DNA from: Lasiosphaeria ovina
Taxonomy: Eukaryota > Ascomycota > Sordariomycetes > Sordariales > Lasiosphaeriaceae
NCBI GenBank assembly: GCA_033439765.1
Contig: JAULSN010000002.1
Span: 1,178,001-1,242,000 of the forward strand
Length of the DNA stretch: 64,000 bases
Direction: 5' to 3'
Of the stretch, positions 43,118 to 55,107 are shown one piece after another. A program made the translations under genes and the position numbers. Below the pieces are notes generated by a model. That model did no database searches. It was not told the origin of the DNA and saw only the letters and a list, made by a program, of their open reading frames with translations. Numbering within the stretch: the stretch's first letter is position 1; each line of letters starts with the position of its first letter.

Positions 43118-46100
43118 TCAGTTTCGCCTGGATTTGCCCGGCCCGAGGTAGTCAATCGGGTTACGGCAAAGAGGGCACGTGTTCCGCTCGCTGGTCGAAA
43201 ACCACTTGTACAAGCAGACGCGATGGAAGCAGTGCTTGCACGTCTCGCACTCCTTGTCGGGAAGCTTCTTGTCCGACGACACGATCGAGTAGCAAATGGC
43301 ACACTCGGTATGCCCCTTCATCGCCGCCCTCACGTTCTGTCGGAAGACGGTCAGGCCCTCGGTGAAGCTTATACCTCCCTCCTGTATAGAATAGAGTTAG
43401 TGTCAGACAACTAAACAGTTACAAGTAGCTGAAGTGCACTTACCGAAAACATTATTTGCCCCTCGGTAGCCTTTATCCAGGCTTTCCACTTCCTGTCATC
43501 CACAGCGATCGCCACTCTGCTGACGCTTCCGACCTCCACCACCCCAAGGGGATATTCCGACGGGATGCGGATGAAAATGGAGGCGATCTCGTCATCAATC
43601 TCGTACCCTGCCGTGATCTGCCGCGAGCTTTTGCTGACCTGCACGACAAGCTCCTTCTCGTCGTCACCAGGCTCTGGCTGGTTTTCTGCCCATTCAACCA
43701 CCTCATTCAGCGCCTCGGAGATGATAATCGGCGAGAAGTACTTGGGTATCCACGAATCGATGGCAATTTTGGTCTGTTTAGACGAGCAAACGAGATAATA
43801 CCAGGTTTTGAACAGGCCCGGGAGATGTTTGAGGGTCAGGTAGAAGAGATGTATCAGCAGCCAATGCAGATTGCGCTCCTCGGGCTCCGCTTCGGCCAGC
43901 TTGAGGCTGTATGAGCGGATGTGATCCACGGTGAAGCCTTCCTTCTCCAAGTTGATTGCATCTGCAGCCGAGTGGCCAAGGACATCAAACATGAAGGTCA
44001 TGAAAGGGTTGAAATGCGACTGCTCTTTGAGCAATTCGGCATAATCGCCGCGGACTTTGTACGAAGCCTTGCTACAGGCATCGAAAATGAGGTACCAGGA
44101 GAGCAAGTATGTGCGAACAGGGCCCGGGAATTGTGCCACGAGTTCATACGGATAAGCCTCGAGGGTCGGGGGCTCCAAGAGCAGTGACAGCAGCTCATCA
44201 GGAAGACGTGCCACTATGCATGTTAGCATACCAACTTTTACCGGCTCAGAGCGCCCTTACCTTTGTCCTCCAAGAGCACATCAACAGAAATCTCCTCCTG
44301 CGCTGCAGGTAGTGCTCGGTGAAGCAAGCCAAACGCTGCTTGTTGGATAGCTCGTGACCCCGAAGCCACCTGTTCATAAAGAGCCGAGAGATCGTTGACG
44401 TTTTTGAGTGGAATATTCTCCACGGCCCGACACAGAATGGCATCCACAATTTGGCAAGGCTGGGTGTTGGTGTTGCGGGGCGTCTTTAGCAACCCAATCA
44501 GGGCCTTCGATTTGGCCTGTGAGCGTTGCTCAAGGACTTCTGCGAGATCTTCGTTCGCCTCTCCCGCGGCACAGGAGAGCTCAAGCGTGGACACCAACTT
44601 GAGGGAGGAATGGAGATACGGTAGTCGGATATCGATTCGATCTTTGGCAGCCTTATTCCAAAGCCATATGCAGTAGTCGACAGTTTGTTCCCAGTACGGC
44701 CCATATACGTCCTTGACATGGGGGTAGATCTGCTGGATCGCTTTACACGTTTCGGCAGCCAGTTGGTTGCTCACCTCGGCCGGTGTGCTTGTCCAAGAAG
44801 TCATTTGCTTAAGAGCAAAGACGAGTTTGCGGTTCTCGACCGGAATCTGGCCACCCTGGTAGACAGAAAGGCAGGAGTTCATGAGAACGGCCGAAAATAG
44901 GGTCTTCGGGGACGAGGGGGAAGAGCCCATCACTTCGCTGACAAGCCGATTGCAAAGAGAACTGACTGTAGTCGAAGAGGTAAGAGCTTCCCCGAATCCG
45001 GTGAGAAACGCTGTTGCCACGAAAATCGTACTCGGCGTTGCCTTCATGACGCCCAGCTCGCCCAACCAAGCCTCCAAATGCAGTGGAGGGCCATGTTCCT
45101 CAGTCAACGTCTGGAAAAGATAACCGAGAACCTTGGCGCTATAAAATGCAGCAGGGCTCGGATCGCCGGCACTTCTGAGCAAGAGTCCGATGAGACGTCC
45201 GACTAGAGTATTGTCGGTGGGGCGGAATTGTCTCCAACCACTCGCGTCTGCGACAACATCATTCATGATCTTGTCAACGAGTGCAACAAACTCTTCAACA
45301 TCAGCTAACCCTTCTTCACCTTGGTTCAGTCTCCAGAGCCCTTCGGGCTGCATTACTGTCAACTGGTCGGCTGCAAGTGCTTTTGTGAGACAGAGCAGGT
45401 ACAGCAGCTCCACCTGGAAGTTGTCGGGTAGAGATGCTAGGTTCACCCCAAGAGAGAGTAATTTAGATGTGAAGATGGCCATCCTTGCAGGAATTGACCG
45501 GCCTTGTCCGTCTCGCTTTGGCGGACTTTCCGTGTCGTCAAGCTGGCCTCCATCCGCCAGGGGAGGACTGGAGATTTTCTTCACTAGAAAGTAAGCCCCG
45601 CCCATGGTGCTGGTAAGTGAGAGGCAGGGATTCGGTGTATCACGGAGAAACTGGCGCATCTCGGCCATCCACACGTTCACGTTGGGAAAGAGGTCCTCCT
45701 CTGGCAGGTTCCCGGCTCCGAGAACCCCAACAGCTTGTTGAACCAACACATCTGGCCTAGGCACGAGTTAGCTACCGAGACTCACAAGTCCTGATACGTG
45801 ATTGCACGTACCCCAAGGATGATGGCCCAACGTCATCTAAGTTCTTTTCGTTGATGGCGATCAGTGGGTGGCGCTCAGCAGGCCTGTGATTGTCTAAAAG
45901 CGCCCGCACAACTCGTGCCTTATTGACAACACTTGGATCTGAAATCTCTGTCAAAGCTAATAGACGCGTGATAAGATCAATGTGAAGTTGTTGATCCTTC
46001 GAGAATACGGCGCCTTCTTTGCGGATGATCATCTCCAGAGCTTTAAGTGCTGGACCAGACATCGTTGACACGTCAAGTCGCTCAACAAGGCTTGAAGCTA

Positions 46101-48173
46101 TCGACTCCAGTGCAGCGCTACAGACAGCACCGTGCTCAAGGCTGGTTTCCGAGACTTTCCAGGCGTCAGACGACAGGTTCTGCACACAATGGAGCCAGTT
46201 GGAGACGAGAAACGCTTGCAGTAGGTTAGTATGTATAGCAAGATCTGCGCCGGAAGGAGTTGATATGAGAGTTGCAATTGCTGGCAAGGAGGGAGGATCG
46301 CTGGGGTTTATTGAAGACTCGATGAGCGCATTCCATATCACCTGGAATTGGTCTTTGTGTGTTTCGGCAATCCCCTCGAGGCATGGGGCAAGTAAGCGGA
46401 AAGATTGCGAATTGACAAGGGTTTTGAGCTTTGTGGCGTTGTCGAGAGGGAAGAGACTAGAGAAGAGGCTTTCGTCCGCAAAAGTGGCGGGGCAGTGTTC
46501 GAACGCGGACTGTATGATGGAAGCCAGAGCAGTCTGCTGATAATCTCTCTTCGATAGCAGATCCGAAGCATCCTTCAAGATTTGGCTTGATGACGCAATA
46601 ATTGTGCTCAGCAAGGGCTTATCTTCGTCAAGACAGTTTTCCTTCAAGATGCTGGCTACCAGCTTGAACCAGCGATCGCCTTCCTCGGCCAGCCCGAACT
46701 TTGACTTTCCGGAGCTCTTTGGATCTTCAGCGTCGGAATTGGCAATGCGTGAAGAGAAGGAAGCAGACAACCTCTGCCATTCTTCCTTGGCGGACTCCCG
46801 GACAGCCGTGTTGGGGTGACGAGCCAAGATCCTCCAGACTAATGGGAAGACAGGAGGGTCCGAAGGTGCGGTCCATGAGGACAGCTCCGGGGTCGGATGC
46901 AAAAACTGGCGCGTTAGTGGGAAGACGGCTTCGTTGAGGAAGTCTGAACTTGGAACAGAGTCATCGATAGCTCGCTGGAGCATATTGAGATAGGCCCTCC
47001 AACCATAGGGAGCATTTGCCCGTGGCTCCAGCCGGTCCGAGATTCCGGTCCTCAGTGACTTCATAAAGTTCACCATCGCAGGAGATATCGGCTTCTTCCC
47101 CAAGGCTGCCAACAACCTGTCCAACTCTTGCCAGTATGCCGCAGAGCCACCCTGCGAGCCTTTTTCGACAAACCGCTGTAACCGTGACAGGGGTTCCTGC
47201 CTCGTACCCCAGACCTGGGGAAAGGTCTTCGTTAAACTGGCCATGACGGCGACGAAATCCGTTGCAGACCCAGACTGTGCAGTTTTTAGACCGTCCACAA
47301 ATATAGCACGCCCTATCTGAGGAAGACGGGGCTTTATAAACTCTGGACTGGTCTCAATGCATGCTTGCAAGAGCTGGAAGAGTGTCCGGCGTACGAACGG
47401 CTCCTCGGCAGTAGCTAGACTCCAAATAGAGTCGACTTCGAAGTAGCGACCCAGGAGCCCCTGGATCTTGGTTGGCTCCGCCTTTCTCACGAGGGCGAGA
47501 ACAAGAGACAAACTACAACCAACAACTCGGAAGTACTTTGCATTGGCATCCTCCAGAGTGCTAGATCTCAAGTCGCTGAGGGTGGAGGGAGACTCTCTAA
47601 TAGCCTCTATAGCAAAGTCTAGGATTTGAGACTGCAATTTTCGCCAAAACTGGTTCAACTTCTCTTCTGTCTTAAGAAGCGAGGCCAGGCCCTCGGTGGC
47701 TATACGGGCGACACCCTTGTCTTTATCAAAAGTGCCAGCAAGCCATGGACCGATAATGGAAGGCACCCTTTTCTCCATCCGAGTCTTAGCAGACTTTAGG
47801 AGCTCGATGAGGAGGGTATGGGAAAGTTCGCGGACGCGGCGGGCGTTGTCGATCGATAGCCGGGCGTAAAGCGTAGTCTAGAGAGGGTCAGCAGTCGAGC
47901 CGGGAATGGAGAGGATCCAGGCATGTCAATTTAAATGCCTACCCAAGCTTCCAGCACCGGCTCTTCAACCCCTCCATTTTCGTAGGGGTGACTCTGCGCG
48001 TAGGCCAGAATCTCCTCTAGCGCTTTCGACTTGGTAGTGCTGTCCTTTTTGAGCAGATTCTTGAAGGGAACAATGGCATCCTGGGGAATGTCGGAGAGGT
48101 TTGGTGGAGGAGTAATGTACGAAAGAGTTGTCGAGGATGTCGCGAACCCGCCGAAGCCGCCCCCAGTAGCCAT
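43118..48173 (-). CDS. LTN1: E3 ubiquitin-protein ligase listerin (ribosome quality control)
   Basis: Five exons (48173-47943, 47877-45812, 45756-44261, 44213-43444, 43381-43118) give 1608 aa, the size usual for fungal Ltn1/Rkr1. The N-terminus has GGFGGFATSSTTLSYI and PFKNLLKKDSTTKSKALEEIL, the conserved listerin start. A long HEAT/ARM-like helical middle follows, with NEKNLDDVGPSSL before the third exon. The C-terminus is the variant RING domain (CAICYSIVSSDKKLPDKEC...CFHRVCL...CPLCRNP). Ltn1 ubiquitinates nascent chains on stalled 60S subunits. Compared with many fungal homologues, the very N-terminal lysine/serine-rich extension is not seen upstream of ATG 48173; an alternative ATG lies at 48182. 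Confidence 0.95.
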
Positions 48174-50073
48174 ATCAATCACTTATGCGAAATGCGCGTT
48201 TGACCCGTTGGTCCCCGCCTCTCTCTTTCCCAGGTTCTTGGAATTTTGGCGCAATACGAGACGTAGTGTTGAGGGGGAATCTATCGAGGGGAAACGCTGG
48301 AGAAGACACGATTGGAACGTTGGAACCATCTGGAGTTCCGTATCTATTGTGGAGGGCTAGGTAAGTTAACTTGCGATACTAGAGAAGCACTGGAAGCCTG
48401 GCAACTGACCTCAAAAATGTGTCGAAATAATCCTCGCTGAGGTCGCGACAAGCTGCAAAAATTCCAGCCCCTCCGCAGTTTCCTATGGTGGGGCACCGCA
48501 GCTCCGGTGGAAGGCTGTGGAGCCACGTGATGCGGGGTGATTCTTCAAAAAGAATTGAAGACTCCGCGCCTTACGTAAGCTGCTTTTACTTTCCTCATCA
48601 TCTGTCTGTTTCTTTTAAAAAGGCTTTCACAAATGACTGTGGAAATTAACGTTAAAGCAAATCAGCTGGAAAAGATTAACTAGATGCTATGATATCTTAG
48701 TCTTCCTCCAAGTATTGTAGACTGACTAGAGTCCTCACTTCCTCTGGCCCTCGCGAAGAACGTTGAATGGCGGTTTGCATTGGCCCGCTGATTGAATGAG
48801 TGCTTCGAGATATCATCCATGCTACAGCACCATTATAATGTTGGGAAAGAAAGAAGATGGACGAAAAGAGAAAAATATCAGTTTACAGATGCCCTGACAA
48901 TCAAAGCATGGGTACCTAGCCTTCCGGCCCAGGAATTGTTCTTTGGGGTTCGGTCTGGAGAGGCCCACTCCGGAGCGGTATGACGTAGTTGGCTAACCTA
49001 TGCACGTACCATTCCCGAAAATGCAAAGATGTGCGGAGCGGATGCGTTCCGTTTGCAGCAAATGGGGACGGGATTGGACCAACCGACCGCTTCGCTGTCA
49101 ATTCGACTCTGAGAATGTACAAATACTTAGTTCCCCCATATCATGATATTGGCCAAAGGGCCTGGTGCAAAGTCGAAGCTACCTACTTATCCGCGAAGCT
49201 CTCCACCTCGGTTGAGAGCCTAGGCACAGATCACCACCACCCCTTGTCAACGTGTTGGTGTTAGTCGGTTCGAATGCCGCGTTCCCGGGCCATTCCACTG
49301 AGCCCCCATCATTAGAGATAACCCCCGATCATTCATGTTTTGTTTTCCGGCACGCTCGACTCCGAAAGATGGTAGTGAAAAACAGCGAGATTTATCACCG
49401 GCGTCCACTAGGGCCATCGTTCACAAGGTTCAGCCCAGCTTTATGATCTCTCTACCCCGCGTTTGGGGGGTTGGAGGGGCAAGAATGAGGCCTTCAAGCA
49501 GGGTCCACCCCTCCCCAAGACCCCGTCTTTTCAGCTGTCGAATAACGCCCAGCCGCCTCTGCAGGTGCCGAAGGCCGCGCAGGCCCCAGTTGGCCTGGGG
49601 AGAGACCCCTCCGACAGCACCTTCCATATCACCCGTCAAGGGGGAGATCATCTTTTGACTCCTGCCCACTCTTCCAAGTCTTTTCCTCCCAAGTCTTTTG
49701 GAAGTTGGTGCCAAACGTCTCGTTGTTCGCACTTTTACCATGCGCCCGAATTCTGCGTTTAAGCTGCCCACAAGTGCAGTCGTTGTGATTCTTGGTTGAT
49801 GACATCGCGCTTGGCGATGATCCTTTGTCAAGTAGGTTCAGCTTCCGAAGACTCCCGACAGAGTTTCACCAGTGGCTGGCGGCCGCCTCCCTTGACAGAC
49901 CTAGCATCCACCAGCATTCATTGTGCCGTACTTAAAGTTACATTATCCCTCTTCGAGACTTTGGTTCCTGGCTCCCGATCTACGTCCGTCCGTCTGAGCT
50001 GACAGCAATGAAGCACAACAGCAGGTAGCGATACCAGTAGCATGGAACTGGTGCCCCCGATCCGTCCCTCAAG
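48174..50073. other. Intergenic divergent promoter region, no gene seen
   Basis: 1.9 kb between the LTN1 start and the next gene start on the plus strand. Open stretches (for example 49430-49831 minus) have no motif. A GGTTCGAATGC box near 49268 resembles a tRNA B box but no cloverleaf can be built around it. Confidence 0.5.
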
Positions 50074-53055
50074 ATGTCGTTGATCACCGCGTCCAAAATT
50101 GCCCACCGCGCCCGATGCGCCAACTCCGCCTCCCCCCACGCACTAGGCCTCGTAGGTGCCGTTCAGCTTCGTCGCCTCTTGGAGCAGCAGCAGACCCGTC
50201 GATTCCGGTTCGGTCGCCGCTGGCCTTCCTATATCGACCCCGACTTGCCCCGCGACATATCCTGTCGCCAACGCCGGCTATGGAGCAAGTTTGACGACAT
50301 TTACGATACAAGACTGTCATGCGACCGAAACAATGGCACCAAAGACAGCCAACAAGACGAACGGCGTGCAATCAGGCGCCTGTTCTCCGACCTTTGGCAG
50401 CCGAAAGATGAAGATGGCGCTGCTGGAGGGAGTCGTGTACATGCCAATTCTCAACCAAGGACCTCGGGCAATCCCGCCGACATCCGGCCAGGGCAGAACA
50501 TTGAAGATGTCGAACAGGAACCCTTGAACAACATGCTGCTTTTTGGTAAGGAGGCTAGACGCCGCCGAAAACGTAACAAGTCTTCCCGCACAGTCTGGTG
50601 GTCAATGCATATGTACAACCAGCGGCCGAAGGAGGATATGCATTCCAACCCAGAAGTCCCTTCCAGTGCAGTACATGGTGTTGTTTGCCAGCCTGACCCT
50701 GATTACATCATTGATCCCATCACGAACCGCAAAGTTCCCAGAGCTGCCACTGGCACCACCTGTCCCATCTTTGACAGCATAGCCGAGTCTCCCACAGTTC
50801 AAGCGCCCGAATCCGACACGTCTCTATTTTCGCCTTCACTTGCCTCAAAGTTTGAGGATGCTCAGGATCCAATTTACCTTGACAGTAATCCCCTGTCAGC
50901 CGACTCCCACAGTTCCGATCAACTTGCAGCCGAGTTGAAGAGTTACAGTCAAGTTAAAATGGACTCGAGGCCGTGGGAATCGGAAAGCAGTTCAGCCGAT
51001 TTCCAGCCCGGTAATACTGCCGCCTCTAACTCCGCTGGTGAACCTGTCCTAGAAAGTGAAGAGTGCGTGGCAAACCACGGCGATCCCCCTATACCCGGTC
51101 TTCCCAAAACCGGAAACAGGGATGACCAGTGGGTGCTCTGGAGTAACCCCGTTTCTCAATCGTCTGAGATCCGAGCTTTTGACTCTTGGATGCTGGGACC
51201 GGGAAATCGCCAATACCCCGACCTTCACAAACCCGAACCTGTGCTGGAAAATGATGCTCTCGCGGCCGATAAAGCTACCCCGCAGGATCACGAAGACTTG
51301 GCCGACTACACCGCTGTTCGGTCGCATGAACCAGATGGAAACTACAACACTGTCTCGGGTCCAATGGTGAGCCAAGAGGAGTTGAGCAAGTATCAGCCAT
51401 TCCGCAGCCACGAGCCCGATGGAAAGTATGCAGCCAACAACTTGGAAGAACTTGCTCCAGACGCCGCAGAGTTGGCCAGCTACAGCAAGCCCTTCCTGAG
51501 TCATGAACCAGATGGCATGTATGCTGCGCGTCACGCTGCAACGGCGAATGATACGGCCGATTCAGACCGGTACCAGGCTTTTCGCAGCGACGAGCCGGAT
51601 GGAAAATACGCTGCCAGGAACAACTTTCCGGATGTTGAGCCAGCAGATCTCAGTGATTACGGGCCGTTCGGTAGTCATGAGCCGAACGGGAAGTACGCTG
51701 TCGAAAAAGCCACTTCTGGGCCGGAAAATTCCGAGCTAGGTCAATATCAAGCCGTCCGGAGCTATGAGCCAAATGGGAAGTACGCTGCGGACGCCGAGCC
51801 TGCCGCCGAAACCTCCGGCGAGGCTTCGGACCTCGGCTACCATGAGGCGTATGGCTACGAGGATTCGGAGACGAGTTCATCGCCAGCACAAAGTCAAGGG
51901 AGCGAGAGTTTGCCGCCAAGTAGCGAAGTTGTTTTGTCCTCCGAGCCCAAGACGGATGATAAGACGCATTACCAGCAGATGTTGGAGACGCTGATGGCGC
52001 GGTCTGCGGCCGAGCCGGCCCCTACTGACACGGATCGGCATTTCACCCCCTCAACAACTAAACCTTTGGAAAATCCCGCAGCACACCGTGAGACGGTGCC
52101 CAAAGTTTTGACAGGCAGTTATGTTCGTGACTTCCCAGAAGACTTTGCCCGGTCATGGAGTTCAGATATTTCCAACATTGCCCTCAAACAGCAGGAGATG
52201 CAAGGTACAACCTCAGATGCAGTTGATGGTGGCTCTCCGAGCAAAAGAGGACTCTTGCAGCCCGCATTAGACCGGTTGGGGATGACGGGGCAACAGATTT
52301 CCGGAAGTGATTCCAGCCTGACTAGTCCCTCTCCAACCGAGCCAGAGCTAGCCTCGCTGGCACAGTCTCCAAGCGTACCCGTTCCGGAAGCCACCACAAC
52401 GGTCTACAAGATTCTCGTCTATGACCCAACCATGCAGTGCATTGATGTTGGCGAAACTACCTCTATCGTCCCCGACATCGCTGCTCCGTTGACGCCGGCT
52501 GAGGTTCTCCTTCGCATCTCCAACCCTGCAAAGTTCTTTCCTCACTTTGCGCCCCTCCAAGCTCAAGGTTTTGAGATTGTGTCTGGTGGCGGGGACATTC
52601 TCATTTTCCGCAAGGTCCGAGACGCGGTCGTCGTGCCCGAGCCGGAAACTTTGGACTCACCAATGCTTGCAAGCCCTCCTCCGCCCGCCATCAATCCAAT
52701 TGACATGACCGGCGGCCCCCGTGACTACAACATCGCCGCTGGCCGCTTCGCCAGCCCTACTGGCTTTGTCAACTACGACCTTCCGCCCTTGAGCTCGGTG
52801 CCCCCGGCTGGGGCCCCACAGCGCCCTCGCTTCGAGTCGGGCATCGATGTACGACGGGAAGAGCCTGTTTTTAGCGGACAGAGAACCACCGAATACTCTG
52901 GCAACAGCAAAGAAAAGACGAGGAGTCTCCCCAAGCGGCTTCTTCTCGGCGCTGCTTGGGTCGGGGGCATCTCGTACTCACTCGGCGTGGTTGCGGACTA
53001 CTTCAAGACGGGCGGCTCAGATGGGAAAGGTCCAAAGGGCTTTGCTTCCAAGTAG
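50074..53055 (+). CDS. Conserved fungal Ser/Thr-rich membrane protein with SHEPDGKY repeats
   Basis: Single exon, 993 aa. The N-terminus is Arg-rich and low in acid (HRARCANSAS...RRFRFGRRWPSYIDPDLP), like a mitochondrial presequence. A long polar, disordered-looking middle contains six tandem motifs Y..FRSHEPDGKYAA with 28-31 residue spacing (about residues 410-575). The conserved block TVYKILVYDPTMQCIDVGETTS ... LTPAEVLLRISNPAKFFPHFAPLQAQGFEIVSGGGDILIFRKVR lies near 780-850. One hydrophobic segment (LLLGAAWVGGISYSLGVVADYF, about 960-980) sits near the C-terminus. This fits a single-pass, perhaps mitochondrial, membrane protein found across filamentous ascomycetes. The function is unknown to me. 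Confidence 0.85.
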   Translation: MSLITASKIAHRARCANSASPHALGLVGAVQLRRLLEQQQTRRFRFGRRWPSYIDPDLPRDISCRQRRLWSKFDDIYDTRLSCDRNNGTKDSQQDERRAIRRLFSDLWQPKDEDGAAGGSRVHANSQPRTSGNPADIRPGQNIEDVEQEPLNNMLLFGKEARRRRKRNKSSRTVWWSMHMYNQRPKEDMHSNPEVPSSAVHGVVCQPDPDYIIDPITNRKVPRAATGTTCPIFDSIAESPTVQAPESDTSLFSPSLASKFEDAQDPIYLDSNPLSADSHSSDQLAAELKSYSQVKMDSRPWESESSSADFQPGNTAASNSAGEPVLESEECVANHGDPPIPGLPKTGNRDDQWVLWSNPVSQSSEIRAFDSWMLGPGNRQYPDLHKPEPVLENDALAADKATPQDHEDLADYTAVRSHEPDGNYNTVSGPMVSQEELSKYQPFRSHEPDGKYAANNLEELAPDAAELASYSKPFLSHEPDGMYAARHAATANDTADSDRYQAFRSDEPDGKYAARNNFPDVEPADLSDYGPFGSHEPNGKYAVEKATSGPENSELGQYQAVRSYEPNGKYAADAEPAAETSGEASDLGYHEAYGYEDSETSSSPAQSQGSESLPPSSEVVLSSEPKTDDKTHYQQMLETLMARSAAEPAPTDTDRHFTPSTTKPLENPAAHRETVPKVLTGSYVRDFPEDFARSWSSDISNIALKQQEMQGTTSDAVDGGSPSKRGLLQPALDRLGMTGQQISGSDSSLTSPSPTEPELASLAQSPSVPVPEATTTVYKILVYDPTMQCIDVGETTSIVPDIAAPLTPAEVLLRISNPAKFFPHFAPLQAQGFEIVSGGGDILIFRKVRDAVVVPEPETLDSPMLASPPPPAINPIDMTGGPRDYNIAAGRFASPTGFVNYDLPPLSSVPPAGAPQRPRFESGIDVRREEPVFSGQRTTEYSGNSKEKTRSLPKRLLLGAAWVGGISYSLGVVADYFKTGGSDGKGPKGFASK
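51290..51800 (+). repeat. Six imperfect repeats coding SHEPDGKYA
   Basis: The RSHEPDG-type codons start at 51319, 51403, 51496, 51583, 51670 and 51757, i.e. spacing 84, 93, 87, 87 and 87 nt. The core S/D-EP-D/N-G-K-Y-A is kept while the linkers differ. Confidence 0.85.
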
Positions 53056-54771
53056 AGTGGCCTGGTAACGGTGTCTGTCACATTTCTTTCTGTTTTCTTT
53101 CTATTGCATTGGCAATTTCTTGGTGTCTTTTTTTGTGCTCTCTTTGGGTGGCAGGCAGGTACACGCGGTGGATGGCGGATGATGGATGGATGGCGTACAC
53201 GAAGACATCTTACGGCCTTATACGGCCACGCTCACGCCACACACGCACGCCCACTCCCAACTCAAAGGTTTAAACGCATATGCATGGACGGCAATCTGAC
53301 CTGGTATATCCGGGTTTCTTTAGGGGGCTCTCTGCATTCCCGGCTATGGGGCTATCGGGCGACCGGCTGCGAGACAACCACATCTGAGACCAATCCTTGG
53401 GGGGGATTACCCCCCTTTTCTGGCTTCATAATTGTCTTGCCTTGCCTGGGTGGCTCGGGGTGCACACCAGTTTTGGTGTTATGGCAGGCTGGGTGGAATG
53501 ACTATCTCCTCTCCTTTCTGGGAAGCTGTATCTTGCGTTCGTTTTTATTACTGCCACAAGTCAAATTTCCCCCCTTCTCTGCTCCGCATTGCACTGGTTG
53601 TGTCCCGGCATGCTGAATTCGAAATGGATTCTGGTCTGCGCCGCCCATGTGCCTCGGGAGCCACGCTCACGGTCTTTGTGGTCACTGCACTGTCCATGTT
53701 CATCGCGCGGGGGTGATGACCTGTCGCCCGTCAAATAAATAACAACATGCTCTTGAACTCCCGTCCGGGACAGGGTGCGCCTTGATCACCTTGCGTGTGC
53801 GTTTTCACATATTTCATGCCTCATCAGTGCCGATATATTGGATTGCGACCTTGGCGCCCACAAATGAAGGCACGGCAATCTCGTCTTTAATCTTGGTTTT
53901 TGCATTTGTGTGTGTTTCCTCATTAGAATCGTTACACGTTAGGTAAGTTTACATGCGAGGTATTTGGTGGCTTTCTTACAGCCTCTGCCTGTTCGAGTTT
54001 TTTTCTTCTGCTACCAACAAGACAGGTCCACGCCGCCTTACTAAAACAATTGTTTGTTTGCAGGTATCCGTAGGTAGGTTGGCAAGTCTTGTCTGCCACA
54101 CACACACTCTCTTCTCTCCCGTCATTCTCTGAGCGGCGGGTTTGATGGAGTCCCCCCGCTCCTCACCATGCTGTGCTGTGGTGGAGAACTGCGCCCCCCC
54201 TGCACTAGGTTCGCGCGAGCGCCAGAAACCCACCCCAACAAGTGTGCCGCCTCGATCCATCCCCCCCAACCAAGTCTCTCCGACTGGGCGGACCAGGAAA
54301 ATATAAAAAGGGTAGAAAAACGGAAATTGGGAAGGACAGGTAAGAAATGAAAACATGGATGCATTGGACCCGTCCGCTCGATAGGGTCCATCCCTTGGAA
54401 GTCCATGTGTGTGTGTGTGTAGTGTTGTTACATATTGACGGGTAAGGTAGGAAGCGATTGTGGGGTGAGAGCGCAAAGTAGGTATTTGCACATCATGTCG
54501 TCATGAGCGTTATGTCTTTTTTTCCTCCCAGCGAGAGCGCCGCCGCAGCGGTTGTTTGGGTCTCGAGGGTCTATCGCTTCCCCGCACCATGCAAGACCCA
54601 ACAAGCGGATTGTGTAAGATGTGCCGTTTTGCGCTCCGCTGTCGGATCCGCCTCGCGTTGCCATAAATCGTCAGACAAAAAAGAAAGTGTATAAATGGAG
54701 GGGGATTGAAGATGGAATATGTTTGGCAAGTGTGTTTGGGTAGCACGTGCAGCGAGTGGTGGTGCGACCTT
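53056..54771. other. Intergenic, 3' regions; no gene seen
   Basis: Long 3' flanks of two convergent genes. A (GT)n run sits near 54407-54420. Open stretches are motif-free. Confidence 0.5.
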
Positions 54772-55107
54772 TCAGCGGGTCTCGGTGAATCCGGCAGTGG
54801 ATGACGAGTGGTTCGGAGCCGGCACGGCGGCCGTCTGGGAATACATGGGCTTCTGTTGCTCGTGCTTCCACTCCTGTGCCGACCACGACTGCCGCCGGTC
54901 CATGACGGGCGTCCACGTGTCCATGTTCTTCTTTGCGCGTTCGCCGTCGGCCGCAGTGTGCGGCGACGTTGGGCTGCTCGGCCCCGCGTTGTCCAGCAGC
55001 GCCTGGGCGAGATCGGCCGTGTCCATGTTGGACGGGCTCTGGGACCGGGGAATTTCGCCGGCGGCAAGACGGGTGTCGTCAGCGGTGCTGTTGTTGCCTG
55101 TCTGCAT
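54772..55107 (-). CDS. Small conserved hydrophilic protein, 111 aa
   Basis: Single exon. The C-terminal half contains TWTPVMDRRQSWSAQEWKHEQQK and ends GFTETR. The RRQSW..QE.KHE motif and the C-terminal GF(S/T)E tail recur in short uncharacterised fungal proteins, which argues that this is a real gene. No membrane segment or signal peptide. Function unknown. Confidence 0.68.
   Translation of the reverse strand: MQTGNNSTADDTRLAAGEIPRSQSPSNMDTADLAQALLDNAGPSSPTSPHTAADGERAKKNMDTWTPVMDRRQSWSAQEWKHEQQKPMYSQTAAVPAPNHSSSTAGFTETR

Noticed and set aside
49255..49300. Possible tRNA gene (GGTTCGAATGC resembles a B box)
   Set aside because: No matching A box, anticodon arm or acceptor stem could be paired; the T-stem does not pair either.
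54407..54420. (GT)n run and (CAGTG)n/(GGCAT)n runs considered as regulatory arrays or CRISPR-like repeats
   Set aside because: Simple microsatellites without spacers; CRISPR is not expected in a fungal nuclear genome.
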